Positions 35,063 through 45,600 are shown, counted from the stretch's first letter. The stretch is 64,000 bases of DNA from Aureococcus anophagefferens (GCF_000186865.1 NW_008705573.1:2373-66372); one strand, 5' to 3'. The notes: generated from the letters alone by a model not told the origin. Made by a program: numbers and translations.

Positions 35063-36069
35063 ACGAGGTCCTGGACGCGCGCGAAGAAGCAGAGGGGCGC
35101 CCGCGCCGCGCGGACGTCCGCGCGGTCCCACTCGAAGCCCAGGAGGAGCCGCGCGCGGTCGAGCACGAGCGTGACCTTCGCGGGGCCGTCGAGCGGCCGG
35201 AGGTGGTGCACGTGCGCGGCGCCGCCGACGGCGTCGTGGAGCCCGGCGAAGACGCGGAGGAAGCCGCGCGCGGCGCCGATGGGCCCCGCGAGCTTGGACA
35301 CCGCGAGCGCGCGGTCCGAGAACGAGAAGCCCGCGAGGACGTCGTCGTGGAACGCGTCGCAGGCCCTTCGCGTCGCCGCGGCGTCGGCGCAGGCCGTGCC
35401 CTGGCTGGACCGCGCGCCGCCGGTCCCCTCGAGGCGCAGATGGAAGGCGCTCCGCGCGCGCCGCTTCGCGAGGACGTCGCGGACGAAGATCGCGACCTCC
35501 TGGGCCTCCTCGATGTCGGCCAGCACGTCCGCGTACGTCGCCGCGCCGTCGCCGCGCGCCGCCGCCAGCGCGAAGGCCTCGCGGGACACGTCCTGGTCGT
35601 CGGCGTCGCGCGAGAACCAGCGCGCGCAGCGCTCGGCGACGGCGGCGGTCGGCAACCCGTAGAGCGCCGACGCGGCCCGCCTCGCGTCGTCGACGTGGCG
35701 CTGGCGCGACGCGCTCGGCCGCCGCGCGAGGGCGTCGACGATCTCGCGGTGCCGCCGCGCCGACACGCGTTTCGCCGCCGCGCGCCAGGACCGGTCCGCG
35801 CAGCGCGCCGCGCCGAGGAGCAGGGCCTCCCAGTGCAGGTGCATGAAGACGAGCTCCAGGGCGTCGTCGTCGAGCGTTTTCGTGGTTTCGGTGGCGGTGG
35901 CGTCGTCGAGCGACGCGCGCGCGATGGATGCGCACGTCGAGGCCAGAGAGGCGCAAGCCATCGGAAGGCGGGCGCACGGCAACAACTCGTCAACGAGCGT
36001 TGTTGCATTCCAACGGCTCGCTCGAAGTTCCCCCACGAGCTCGCCAACCACCGCCGACACAGACCACAC
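35059..36069 (-). CDS. F-box-like protein, hypothetical
   Basis: Up to 336 residues. The segment TLDDDALELVFMHLHWEALLLGAARCADRSWRAAAKRV fits an F-box (L-x-x-D-x-L-x-x-I/V-F...C-R-x-W). The rest is unrecognised, with GFLRVFAGLHDAVGG and a C-terminal beta-like ALVLDRARLLLGFEWD. The true start is uncertain: 36069 is only 3 bp from the upstream gene's stop, and 35961 is an alternative. If it is an F-box protein it would recruit substrates to an SCF ubiquitin ligase. Confidence 0.5.
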   Translation of the reverse strand: MWSVSAVVGELVGELRASRWNATTLVDELLPCARLPMACASLASTCASIARASLDDATATETTKTLDDDALELVFMHLHWEALLLGAARCADRSWRAAAKRVSARRHREIVDALARRPSASRQRHVDDARRAASALYGLPTAAVAERCARWFSRDADDQDVSREAFALAAARGDGAATYADVLADIEEAQEVAIFVRDVLAKRRARSAFHLRLEGTGGARSSQGTACADAAATRRACDAFHDDVLAGFSFSDRALAVSKLAGPIGAARGFLRVFAGLHDAVGGAAHVHHLRPLDGPAKVTLVLDRARLLLGFEWDRADVRAARAPLCFFARVQDLV

Positions 36070-36072
36070 ACG

Positions 36073-37566
36073 TTACGCCGCGAGTTCGAAGTGGTTGTTG
36101 AGGCAGCGGGGGCACCACTGCTGGGGCTCCGCGAGGCGGCGCGTCATGCGGCGCAAGAGCAGCTCGAGGCTCTTGATCTCCGCGGTGCACTGGAGGATGG
36201 CGTCGAAGTTGTTCTGGTCCGTCTTCTTCAGGTGCTCCTTGCGCGCGCGCGTCTCCTCGAGGAGCGCGACGTTGCGCTTCTTCTCCGCGGCGAGCTGCGG
36301 GATCGCCGACTTGCGGACGTCGTCCGTGAGGTCGCCGTTGCAGATATAAAAGACGTGGCCGCAGTTCGGGCAGAGCGCGAAGGACTTGAACTTGTCCGCG
36401 CGGTCGTCGTCGTCGTCGAGGATGTCGTAGTCGTCGAGGTCCTCGACCTTGACCGTCGCGGGCTCCGGGTTCTGGCTCGTCGGCGGCAGGAGCCAGCTCG
36501 CCTCGTCGCGGAACGCGACGACGTGCACGACCTTCTTCACGCGCTCGATGGACGTCACGATGGCCACGTGGAGCGCGCCGTGCATGATCTCCTTGGCGAG
36601 GAAGTCGAGCGTCGCCGTCGCCTTCGCCGCGGGCACGAGGACGCAGCCCGGGTGGAGGAGCTTGCCCTTGTGGCGCTGCCAGGGCGCGACGCGCGGCTTC
36701 TTGCAGGTCACGCAGGACGGGAGCCGCGCGTCGTTGCGGTGCGCGCAGACGCCGCACTTGAAGACCTTGGGCAGCCGGCGGCCGTCGAAGCGGAGCGGGC
36801 CCACCAAACGCAGCCCGACGAAGCGCTCGCCCGCGGCGTCGCTCCGCGCCTTGATGGCCGCCATCATGTGGACGCGGCCCCGCGCCGTCAGGGGCGGCGC
36901 CTCGCCCTCGTCGACGCCGCGCTTGGCCTCCGCGACGCCCGCCGCCGCGGCCGGCGCCTCGCCGGGCTCGCGCTTCATCTCGGGCACGCCCATGGGCTTC
37001 GCGCCGCGCATGAAGACCATCTGCTTCGGCGCGGCCGGCGGCGGCTGCGCCCCGGCGTCCGCCGTCTGGGGCCGGCTCGACTGGCGGCTCGTGCCCTCGG
37101 ACGTCACGGGCCGCGAGTCGTCGGACGTGTCGCCCTGGTAGCGCTCCACGTAGGACCCCGCGCCGTCCTCGACGTTCCTCGGGCCCTGGCCCGGCCCCAG
37201 CTTCGCCGCCTGCTCCCGCGCGCGCTTCGTCTCGAGCTCGAGGCGGTTCGACGTCAGCGTCCACCGGTCGTCGTCCAAGCTCCGGTCGTCCTCGAAGCTC
37301 GCGAGGTCGTAGCCCTGGCTCCGCTCGCGGAACTGCTCCTCGAGGGACCGCTCGTCGGCGTCGCCGCCGAGCCGCTCGGGCATGTCCTCGAGCTCGAGCT
37401 CGCTCCGCGCCGTCGACGGCGTCGCCGGCTTCGACGCCAGGAACTCCTTCACCGGCGGCGGCGCCGTCGACGGCCGCGAATCCCCGCGCGAGCTCCGCGG
37501 CGACGCGACGCCCGACGACGCGGGCCGCGACGGCTCGCTCGACCGCGGCGTGTTGTACGCCGACAT
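36073..37566 (-). CDS. RanBP2-type zinc-finger protein, hypothetical
   Basis: 497 residues from the ATG at 37566. The N-terminal ~250 residues are disordered (Ser/Pro/Arg/Glu). A RanBP2-type finger follows: FKCGVCAHRNDARLPSCVTCKKPR (C-x2-C-x10-C-x2-C with Asn and Pro-Arg). Further Cys pairs occur in FALCPNCGHVFYICNGDL and a C-terminal QWCPRCLNNHFEL. Between them lie a helical segment and an acidic stretch (DLDDYDILDDDDDR). RanBP2 fingers bind RNA or ubiquitin; which applies here is unknown. Confidence 0.7.
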   Translation of the reverse strand: MSAYNTPRSSEPSRPASSGVASPRSSRGDSRPSTAPPPVKEFLASKPATPSTARSELELEDMPERLGGDADERSLEEQFRERSQGYDLASFEDDRSLDDDRWTLTSNRLELETKRAREQAAKLGPGQGPRNVEDGAGSYVERYQGDTSDDSRPVTSEGTSRQSSRPQTADAGAQPPPAAPKQMVFMRGAKPMGVPEMKREPGEAPAAAAGVAEAKRGVDEGEAPPLTARGRVHMMAAIKARSDAAGERFVGLRLVGPLRFDGRRLPKVFKCGVCAHRNDARLPSCVTCKKPRVAPWQRHKGKLLHPGCVLVPAAKATATLDFLAKEIMHGALHVAIVTSIERVKKVVHVVAFRDEASWLLPPTSQNPEPATVKVEDLDDYDILDDDDDRADKFKSFALCPNCGHVFYICNGDLTDDVRKSAIPQLAAEKKRNVALLEETRARKEHLKKTDQNNFDAILQCTAEIKSLELLLRRMTRRLAEPQQWCPRCLNNHFELAA

Positions 37567-37690
37567 GATGGTCGCGTTCGAACTGCGTCGTCCAGCGCTA
37601 CGGGGCTGCCCCTGCAACGTCGCTGCAATCCTCCTGCACCATCGACTTCCGCGGCGCGCAATGGCTTGCTCGTGAGAGAGCTTTTGGGAA

Positions 37691-38836
37691 ATGGCTAGCT
37701 GGCTCGCCGACGAAGCGCAGAAGTTCGTCGATCAGACGCAAGCGTACGTGACCTGCCTCATCAATGGACCCGCGACGACAGAGTCGGAGTCGCAGACGGA
37801 GACCGACGCCGCGCCGGCCTACGCGACGGACAAGAGCTGGTGGCTGGCGAACCCGGCCCTCGGCGTCGTCGGGTCGGAGCTCTGGGTGCCCATGCAGACG
37901 GTCCCGCCCACGACCGTGGAGTGCGCGCCCGTCGCCGGCAGCCCGGCCGCCGACGTCTTCTTCGTGCACGGCACGCTCGCGTCGCCGCAGGACGGCCCGA
38001 GGGGCGACGGCAACTACGACTGCCGCGCGAGCCTGCCGGACGCGACGAAGGGCTACGTGCTGAGCCAGGCGGCGTGCTTCAACGCCGTCGCGCGCATCTT
38101 CGCGCCCCACTACCGCTACGCGGCCTTCGTGGCCGAGGACGCGAGGCGGGGCCTCGACCTCGACGGCCGCCGCGACTTCGCGTTCGCGGACGTGGACCGG
38201 GCCTTCGACGCCTTCCTCGCGGCGAGCGGGTCGCGGCCCTTCTTCCTCGCGGGCCACTCCCAGGGCGCCGTCATGGTCAAGAAGCTCCTCGAGGCGCGCT
38301 TCGGCGACGAGTCGCTCCGGCGGCGGCTCGTCGGCTGCTACGCGCCGGGCCTCGCGCTCTTCGCCAACGTCGCGCCGCCCCTGCCCCTGGCGACGGAGCC
38401 GGGCGCCGTCGGGACCCTCGCCTGTGTGGAGCGGCGCGGAAATTTTGTCGTTTCGAACGGTCATTCGATGCCCCGCGCAGGTTGGAACTGCGCCGCGGAG
38501 CACGCGGCCTTCGAGCACACGGTCGTCGGGTCGCTCTGCGGCGGATACCGGCCCCTGACGGCGCTGCCGGGCCTCGACGCCGCCGGCGAGGGGTCCCACC
38601 TCGGCTGCTTCGGCTGGGGCGCGTTCTTCGTCCAGGTCTTCTACACCGAGGCGTGCGCCAAGGTCGCGGTCAAGGACGGGCTCCTGCGCATCGTCGGCGA
38701 CAAGAACGCCCTCGCCTACTACGCGACGGGCACGGGCTGCATGCACAAGTGGGACTTCCACCTCCTCTGGCTCGACGTCCGCAAGAACGCCGTCGCCCAG
38801 CTCGCGAACTACGAGAAGGAGACCGCCGCGGCCTAA
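37691..38836 (+). CDS. DUF3089 alpha/beta-hydrolase-like protein
   Basis: 362 residues if a 57-nt intron (38424-38480) is removed, 381 if retained. DUF3089 landmarks are present: ADVFFVHGTLASPQDG, QAACFNAVARIFAPHYRYAAF, DVDRAFDAFLAASGSRPFFLAGHSQGAVM (nucleophile elbow GHSQG), LVGCYAPGLAL, then (after splicing) GTLACWNCAAEH, and GCMHKWDFHLLW near the C-terminus with the likely catalytic His. There is no clear signal peptide. Substrate unknown. It is divergent from the zinc-finger gene, 124 bp apart. Confidence 0.82.
   Translation: MASWLADEAQKFVDQTQAYVTCLINGPATTESESQTETDAAPAYATDKSWWLANPALGVVGSELWVPMQTVPPTTVECAPVAGSPAADVFFVHGTLASPQDGPRGDGNYDCRASLPDATKGYVLSQAACFNAVARIFAPHYRYAAFVAEDARRGLDLDGRRDFAFADVDRAFDAFLAASGSRPFFLAGHSQGAVMVKKLLEARFGDESLRRRLVGCYAPGLALFANVAPPLPLATEPGAVGTLACVERRGNFVVSNGHSMPRAGWNCAAEHAAFEHTVVGSLCGGYRPLTALPGLDAAGEGSHLGCFGWGAFFVQVFYTEACAKVAVKDGLLRIVGDKNALAYYATGTGCMHKWDFHLLWLDVRKNAVAQLANYEKETAAA
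38424..38480 (+). other. Probable 57-nt intron without stops (GT-AG)
   Basis: GTGTGGAGCG...CCGCGCAG interrupts the DUF3089 frame. It is AT-richer than the flanks, a multiple of three and stop-free. Removal restores GTLAC-WNC, matching the family's C-x-x-W-N pattern. Without transcripts, an in-frame insertion cannot be excluded. Confidence 0.65.
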
Positions 38837-39196
38837 GCTTTTTTCCGTTTTTATTTTCAAGCCCTGTCGGCTATGGGCTCACTGCGAGAAACGGACCTGG
38901 ATGCACATTCTAAATTGCTCGTTCGTCGACTTGCCGCCCGCTGTATGCGCTGGGCAAGCCTTGGGCAGTAAAGGCTTAGTAAGGTTTTGAGCGATTTTGC
39001 TTAGCCGCGGCGCAGGGAAGAACCGAAGGGGGAGAGAACAGCGAAGGGAGCCGAAGGGAAGCGTCACGGGAGGACACGACTAGGGCGGAGGCGTACGCGA
39101 GCACGGCGACGATTTTGCCTGTTGCGCCCTCGGTCGGGAGTGACGAAGGGTGATGTGGGTGATAGGGAGCGTCGGCGACGAGCGTGGGAAGAGATC
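38837..39196 (+). promoter_or_regulatory. Upstream region of MYND copy A, shared with the 55-60 kb array
   Basis: Contains GGTTTTGAGCGATTTTGC at 38983-39000, followed by TTAGCCGCGGCGCAGGGA, both also found upstream of copy B (minus strand, ~55377-55416). The last ~60 bp before the ATG (GGGAGCGTCGGCGACGAGCG, TGGGAAGAGATC) match copy D almost exactly. It is therefore a duplicated promoter/5'UTR. No other gene is seen. Confidence 0.7.
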
Positions 39197-40249
39197 ATGG
39201 ACCCTGAACTTATCAAGAAGAAGCGAGAGTACGAGGCGCGAAAAACTCGTACAAAGCTGGCGCTCAACATATGCACGATTTGCGGGAAGAAGGATGCCCG
39301 GCCCTGTAAAGGGTGCGGCACGACGGCCTACTGTTCGACGGACTGCCAACGCATCGACTGGCGCGACCGGGGCCACCGGAAGGTCTGCAAGAAGGTCCAG
39401 GCCGCGGAGGCGGCGCGGGCGGAAGCACCTACGCCCCCGCCGTCGCCGCCGCGGGACGTGTTCTACGGCCCCGCGCCGCGGTCGCACGCCGACGAGGTCC
39501 GCGCGCGCATCGCGGCGGAACACGAGGCGGCGCGGGCGCGGCGCGAGGCGAACCCGGAGCGGAAGCCGACGTCTGCGCGGTACGGGTCGCGGTGCCCGAT
39601 CTGTCTCGAGGACTGGGACGTGAATGCTCCGGACGTGCTTCGCATCTGTTGCTGCCGGAGGGTCTGCAAATCGTGCCAGGTCAGGATCGGCTCCGGCGCG
39701 TGTCCCCTCTGTCGTGCACCGCGCGTGAAAAAAAATGCGGAGCAGCTCGCGCGTCTTCGCCGCCACGTGGAGAACGAAGTGCCGGAAGCGATTATGTTTT
39801 TGGGAACTGCGTACAACTTCGGTTACTTCGGCCTCGTGAAATCCGATAAGAAAGCTGCGAAGATTTGGAAGCGCGCTGTGGAGCTCGGGAACCTGGACGC
39901 GATGATACTTCTTGGGAATGCGTACAACAAGGGGCTGGGCGTCAAGCTGGACAAGAAGAAGGCGGAGCGGCTGTATCGCATGGCCGCAAATCGGGGCGAC
40001 GCGCTCGCACAAAACAGACTAGCGGCTTTGCTTCATTCTGAGGAGAAATTTGAAGAGGCGATCCGGTACTTTGTGCTCGCGGCGGATCAAGGCTTTACCG
40101 ATGGAGAGCACAACCTTGCCTGCTTCTATTACGAGGGAAAAGGCACGGAAGTCGACCTCGGCAAAGCCAGATACTGGTTCGAGCGCGCCGCTGCCAAGGG
40201 CCACGAAAGAGCTAAAGCGGCCCTCGCGCACCTCGACGCGCGAGTGTAG
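39197..40249 (+). CDS. MYND-RING-Sel1 protein, copy A (inverted outlier)
   Basis: 350 residues from ATG 39197 (MDPELIKKKREYEARK). The MYND finger is residues ~22-65 (CTICGKKDARPCKGCGTTAYCS...DWRDRGHRKVC). A Pro/Ala/Arg linker follows, then a RING-like finger (CPICLEDWDVNA...CCCRRVCKSCQVRIGSGACPLC), then about five Sel1-like helical repeats (e.g. AAKIWKRAVELGNLDAMILLGNAYNKG; ARYWFERAAAKGHERA). MYND and Sel1 mediate protein contacts; RING suggests E3 ubiquitin ligase activity. It lies 14 kb from, and opposite in strand to, the five-copy array. No signal peptide. Confidence 0.9.
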   Translation: MDPELIKKKREYEARKTRTKLALNICTICGKKDARPCKGCGTTAYCSTDCQRIDWRDRGHRKVCKKVQAAEAARAEAPTPPPSPPRDVFYGPAPRSHADEVRARIAAEHEAARARREANPERKPTSARYGSRCPICLEDWDVNAPDVLRICCCRRVCKSCQVRIGSGACPLCRAPRVKKNAEQLARLRRHVENEVPEAIMFLGTAYNFGYFGLVKSDKKAAKIWKRAVELGNLDAMILLGNAYNKGLGVKLDKKKAERLYRMAANRGDALAQNRLAALLHSEEKFEEAIRYFVLAADQGFTDGEHNLACFYYEGKGTEVDLGKARYWFERAAAKGHERAKAALAHLDARV

Positions 40250-40400
40250 CCTAAGTATTTACGCCGCGTCGTCGCCCGAGCCCGAGATGCTGCGCTTGTG
40301 CGGCGTGCGATTCGTGCTTGGCCTCAGGCTTGGCGTCGTCGTCGCCGCGGCGCCGACCTTCGCGGTCTGCCACCGTCTGGATAAACGGCGACACCGCACA
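40250..40400 (+). other. Conserved tail tract downstream of copy A
   Basis: After the stop, sequence homologous to the tails of the other copies continues: CGTCGTCGCCCGAGCCCGAG, then a degenerate hydrophobic reading RFVLGLRLGVVVAAAPTFAVC in a different frame from the gene. Homology fades after about 40375. Confidence 0.7.
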
Positions 40401-40466
40401 TTCTTAAGAAAGACCCCTGGAGGAGCGCGCGCCCGAGCGCGTCGCCGCCGCGCGCGCTCCGTCGGA

Positions 40467-42353
40467 CTACCGCGGGCTCGCGGCGAGGCGCTTCGCCTCG
40501 ACGGCGACGCCCCGCTCGTCCGCGGCGGCGCAGCGGAAGGCCGCGGCCTCGATGAGCGCCTGGACGTGCTCCGCGTCGCGCGCGGCGCGGACGGCCGCGC
40601 GCGAGCACGCGCGGACGCGCCGCTCCGCGGCGAGGCAGCGGTCGAGGGCCGCGCGCGACCGGCGCGCGAGGCGCGCGGCCGCCGCGGCGTCGTCGGCGCG
40701 CGTCGCCGCGGCCGCGTCGTCCGCGGCCCGGCGCCGCTCGTCGGAGTCCGCGCGGCGCCGGATGCGGTCGTCCTGCGCGAGGCGCTCGGCCTCGAGCGCG
40801 CGGTCCCGCGCGTCGGCCTCGCGCGCGGCGTCCGCCGCGGCGCGGTCCCGGTCGCGGCGCGCCGCGCGCGCGCGGTCCGCCTCGAGCTTGCGGAAGCGGT
40901 CCGCGCGGTCGCGGTCGCGCCTCCGCGCGGCGCGCGCGGCGTCGGCGCGTGCGAGGCGCCGGTGGCACTCGGCGATCTGGGCCGCGTCGACGCCCCGGCC
41001 CGGGAAGAGCGCCGCCGCGGCGCCGGCCCAGTCGACGGCGTCGCGGCCGTCGGCGCCGACGATCGCGCGCGCCGCGGCCCACTCGCGGATCGCGGCCTCG
41101 TCCGCCGCGGAGAAGGGCAGCGGCGCCGCCGCGCGCCGCGCCGCGGCCTCGCGCCTCTTCTTCTGGTAGGCCCGGCGCACGGCGTCGGGCGCGTCGGCGC
41201 CGCCGACGAGGGCCGCGAGCTTCGCCGCGAGGCGCGCCGCGTCGCACGCCGCGCCGGGAAACAACGCCGCGGCCGCGCCCGTCCAGTCGACGCGCGCGCC
41301 GGGCGCCGCGCCGGGCCGCGCGTGGTCCGACGCCCAGGCCAGGAGCGCCAATTCCAGGTCCTCGGTCCAGGGCAGCGGCGGCGGCGGCGGCGGCCTCCGC
41401 GGCGCCGCGGCGAGCGCGGCCTTGGCGCGCGCGGCGACGCAGTGCGCGTCCGTCGCTTCGGCCTCCTCGAGGACAAAGTCCGGGTCGCGCGCGGCCGCGT
41501 AGCCGAGGCGCGCGTCGACGACGCGCGTCCGCGCCCGCTTCGCCGCGGCGCGCGTCGCCTTGGCCGCGGCCGCGGCCGCCTTCGCGGCGAACGCGACCTC
41601 GTCGGCCGCGTCCGCCGCGTCCGCGGCGCGCGCCATGTCCTCGCAGTCGCGCAGCGCGTCGTCCGCCGCGGTCCGCAGCGCCGCGCCCGCGGCGGCCGTC
41701 GCCGCGCGCGCGCGCGCCTTGTCCTCCGCCGCGAGCTCGCGCCGCTTCAGGCATTCCGCGAACGCGGCGTCGCGGCCCGCGCCCTCGACGAACCCCAAGG
41801 TCACGGGCCGCGGCGCGTCGCGGATCTGGGCCTTGATGCGCCCGAAGGCCGCGTAGCGCTGCGCGTCGTCGTAGCCGTCGTCGTCGCGGATCGCGACGGC
41901 CTGGCCCGCGAGCGTCACGACCTCGTCGCGCGGCCTCAGCCGCGACTCGAAGAGTCGCTCGTCGGACATGTCCTCGACGCTGAGCGTGCACCAGCTCCGC
42001 GCGCGCGGGCTCCGCGGCGACGCCGACGCCGCGTGGTGCCGCGCGAGCGCCACCGTGAACCCGAGGCGCGGCTCGGCGAACTCGAGCTCGTAGTACGCGC
42101 CGTCGGCCTTGGCGCGCTCGACGTGTTTCGACACGGCGGCGTAGCAGCGCGCGGACTCCTCGAGGCTGCTCAGGCGCCGCCGGTGGACCCGCGCCGCGTC
42201 GGCGTCGAGACCCCGGGCCGCGCCGAGGACGCGCGTCGAGCCCCGGCGCATGGCCGGCACGAGGTTGCCGGCGTCGTCGTGGACCTGGAGGTGCTTGGCC
42301 TCGGCCATGTCCAAGACGCGGCCCGCGCTGATCTTGTCCCAGGACGACGACAT
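40467..42353 (-). CDS. PDZ-like plus two SANT/Myb-like domains
   Basis: 628 residues. Residues ~80-200 resemble a PDZ domain: YYELEFAEPRLGFTVALA (carboxylate-binding GF loop), CTLSVEDMSDERLFESRLRPRDEVVTLAGQAV. A long Ala/Arg/Asp helical region follows, then two SANT/Myb-like repeats: LPWTEDLELALLAWASDH...VDWTGAAAALFPG and LPFSAADEAAIREWAAAR...VDWAGAAAALFPG. The C-terminus is a charged coiled-coil. The combination suggests a nuclear adaptor or chromatin protein, but no function can be assigned. It converges on the tail of MYND copy A. Confidence 0.65.
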   Translation of the reverse strand: MSSSWDKISAGRVLDMAEAKHLQVHDDAGNLVPAMRRGSTRVLGAARGLDADAARVHRRRLSSLEESARCYAAVSKHVERAKADGAYYELEFAEPRLGFTVALARHHAASASPRSPRARSWCTLSVEDMSDERLFESRLRPRDEVVTLAGQAVAIRDDDGYDDAQRYAAFGRIKAQIRDAPRPVTLGFVEGAGRDAAFAECLKRRELAAEDKARARAATAAAGAALRTAADDALRDCEDMARAADAADAADEVAFAAKAAAAAAKATRAAAKRARTRVVDARLGYAAARDPDFVLEEAEATDAHCVAARAKAALAAAPRRPPPPPPLPWTEDLELALLAWASDHARPGAAPGARVDWTGAAAALFPGAACDAARLAAKLAALVGGADAPDAVRRAYQKKRREAAARRAAAPLPFSAADEAAIREWAAARAIVGADGRDAVDWAGAAAALFPGRGVDAAQIAECHRRLARADAARAARRRDRDRADRFRKLEADRARAARRDRDRAAADAAREADARDRALEAERLAQDDRIRRRADSDERRRAADDAAAATRADDAAAAARLARRSRAALDRCLAAERRVRACSRAAVRAARDAEHVQALIEAAAFRCAAADERGVAVEAKRLAASPR

Positions 42354-42631
42354 GGCTGCGTGTTGTGTTGTGCGCGCACTCGCGCCGCAATGGGTCCTCC
42401 TCCGTCGGCTGCGGCAGCGCGCTCTCAGAGGGCCATACCCGCCACAAAGAAGTGGACCATAGTGGACCTGGCGCTCGAGCCGTTCAAGTGCACTGCATCA
42501 TGGGTCCGGACGCGGTCGCGTAGTCACGCAGCGCATACGGAGCTCGGAGCGAGAAAATCCCGTGTTTTAAATGGGCAGATTCACCTGGTCCTATCGATAT
42601 CGGCGTGAGCCCACTTTGCCTACAAAATTCC

Positions 42632-45600
42632 TTAAATGGCCGCATCGGCATCGACGCCGAAGCAGAGCGGCAGCTCGGCCGCGTTGGTCGGGGCGTCGAG
42701 GCAGCGGCTTTGGACGTCCGCGGGCGCGCGCGTCTCCGATCTCTCCAGCTTCAGAGACGCTTCGGCATTTTCCACGAGCGAGATCACCGACGGCCCCACC
42801 GGGTCGTCGTCCGCGGGCACCTCGGGAGGTTCCTCGGCGGCGCCCTCGCCTTTGGACATGCGCAGCCGGATGGCCTGCGTGACGCAGCACAGGGCGGCGA
42901 AGGCCAGGCCGATGAGCGAGATGAGGTCGATCTCGAGCTCGAGGCAGAACTCGATGAGCGCCTGCGCGGGCACCGAGGCGACCGCGAGGCCCACCATCAT
43001 CTCGCCGAATTTTTTCGTGCTCCAGCCCGCGCGGATGTGGTCGTCCTCAATGTAGGTCTCCGCGTAGAGCATGATCGTCAAGAAGAGCTGCAGGAACACC
43101 ATGCCTGACATGACGGTCGAGAAGCGGTCCGTGCTGTCGTCTACATATGGCTGATAGTACACGTAGATGCAGGTGAAAAAGAGACTCATGAGCGCGGCCG
43201 TGTACAATTTGCCGATGGAGTCGTCGTCGTAGAGAACCATGAATCCCGTCAGGCAGATGCGGCGGAAGCACTCGGCGCACTCGAACCACCAGCACCGGGG
43301 TTCGTATTCGTCGAAGAGGAAAGTGAGGTGCGAACACGCGGGATCGATGGACCGATGCTCGATGACCATGTTCTGCCCGACGGTCGTCAGGACGCCGAGC
43401 GCGGCGTCCTTCGATTCCTCGGGGAAATTTGCGAGCGCCTCCTGGACATGGAGGAACTCGACGGCCTTGTGGTGCACGGCGAGAACCTTGGCGAAGCGCT
43501 CCGACGACACGAGGTGGTCCGCGCCGTCGCCGGCCTCGGCGGCGGCCCGCTTCGCGTTGAGGACGCGCTCTGCCGAGGCTTTCACGCTCTTCTTCGCGGG
43601 CGACGCCGGGACGAGCGAGTACTTGCGCTTCACGGCCTTCTCCTCGGCCGTGTCCGTCTCCGCGACCTCGACGGGCTCTTCCAGAGCGAGCGTCCGGTCC
43701 TCGCCGGACAGGATCTTCGACACGAACGCGTCGTAGTCCGTCGGCGCGATGCTGTCCCGCACCGAGTACAGCAGCGCGAAGAAGCCCAGCGGGATGCCGA
43801 CGGGGTAGATGACGATGCAGATGTAGGCGTAGATCGCGTGCGATTTGTACCGGTCCGACCGACAGGAAACGGTGTAGTCCGCCGCGAGCCAGGAGCCGTT
43901 TTTGAACGGGGACCCGTCGGGCTCGTCGTCGTAGTCGTCGTCGCAAAACAGAGACGCGAAGATGACGTTAGAAACCTGTGTGGAAATCAACCGGTGAGCT
44001 GGGACGTCGGGGCCGAACTTCAACATTCTCCAGCTCGGCCAAATCGAAGTCGATTCGGGTGATTTTTGGACGAATCGATCGCTCTCTGATTTCCACACAG
44101 TTGGAGACCGTCGTGTAGAGCATATGCGTGCCGAGAAGCCCGAATAGCATGAATATCTCGCGCGACTTGGGGTGCCGGCGCCTGAGGAGCTCGTACGCGC
44201 CGAAGAGCAGCGCCAGGCCGACGATCGGCAGCACCGTGTACCTGTGTGGAATCATTTGAAGTTCTCTAGCTCGGCCAAATCGAAGTCGTTTTGGCTGACT
44301 TTTGGACGGATCGATTGCTCTCGTCGAGTTCTCGAAGCAGAGCCGAAGAGTCTGGTCCAAACCGTTCGATTACGCGCACATTGAAGTCGGATTGAAGATT
44401 TCCACACAGGTCTGTACATCACGAGCTTCGAGAGGAAGTCCCACTGCGGCCGGTCGCATTCCGTCGACGCGGCGAAGAACGCGCTCGGGTCGAAGCCGAA
44501 GATGGACAGCGACTCCGTGAGCTTCGCGAAGATGTCGGGGAAATCGACGGCGGAGAACGTCTCGCCGAAGGCGCCGACGATCTGGACCGTGACCAGCAGG
44601 ATCTTGAGCTTGGGCACGAGGAAGGGGAGCCACTTGTCGTTGAGGCTCGCGAAGACGTCCGTCTTCTGCATCGCGTCGACGTACGCGCCGAGCCAGTGCT
44701 TCACAGCGTAGTAGCCGACGGCGACGACGACGACGAGGCCCGCGAAGAAGGCGAAGATGAAGAGGAGGAGTTTCTGCGTGTCCTCGCCGCCGCCCTCGCA
44801 AGCGACGCAGCGGAACGTCTCCGCCTCGAGGTAGTAGTCGCGCTTGCACAAAGCGCACCGCGGGCCCGCGTGGTTGTAGGCGCACGACGCCGTCGGCGCG
44901 CGCCACGACGTCGGGTTGAGCTTGTTCCAGAGATCGACGGAGGAGTCCGGGCAGTAGTCGTCCGACGCGCATTTCAAGACGTTCAAGCTCAAGCTCGTCG
45001 ACCGCCAGTAGCCGTCGTCGGGCACGAGCGCGTGGCCGCCGCTGCACGTCGCGTCGTCGGGGCACGTGTGGCACGAGTCCGTCGGCTCGAACGACACTTT
45101 CCCGCGGGGACACAGCGTGCAGACGCCCGAGTTGTAGTACTCGCCCGCGACGCAGTCCGTGAGGTTTACGGACGCGTCCGCCACCAGCCCCGCGGCGCTG
45201 ATCGTCGCCTCGAGCGCGACGATCGACCCCGGGACTTTCGTGATGGTCACTCCACCAAACGTCGCGAGGCCCGCGAAGACCTCCGTCGAGATGTCGCCCG
45301 TGAGCGTCGCGCCGGCGTCGTCCGTCGACAGGATCACCGCGTCGCCCTCCGACGTCCGCACGCGGTGGCCGTAGAGGTCCAGGAGCTCGACCTCGATGGA
45401 GCCGTTGACCTCGACGCCGCTCTCGACCGCGGCCAGGCGCCCCGAGCTTTGGGAGTCGACGAAGGCGAGGCTCTGGACCGGCGTCGCGAGGATTTCGCCG
45501 AAGAGCGCCTCGTTCGCTCGCGCGCGGCCGACGCGCGGCTCCGGCGACGCGCCGGGCGAGTAGTACGCCGCGCCGCCGCCGCCGAGCGGGGCCCGGTTCC

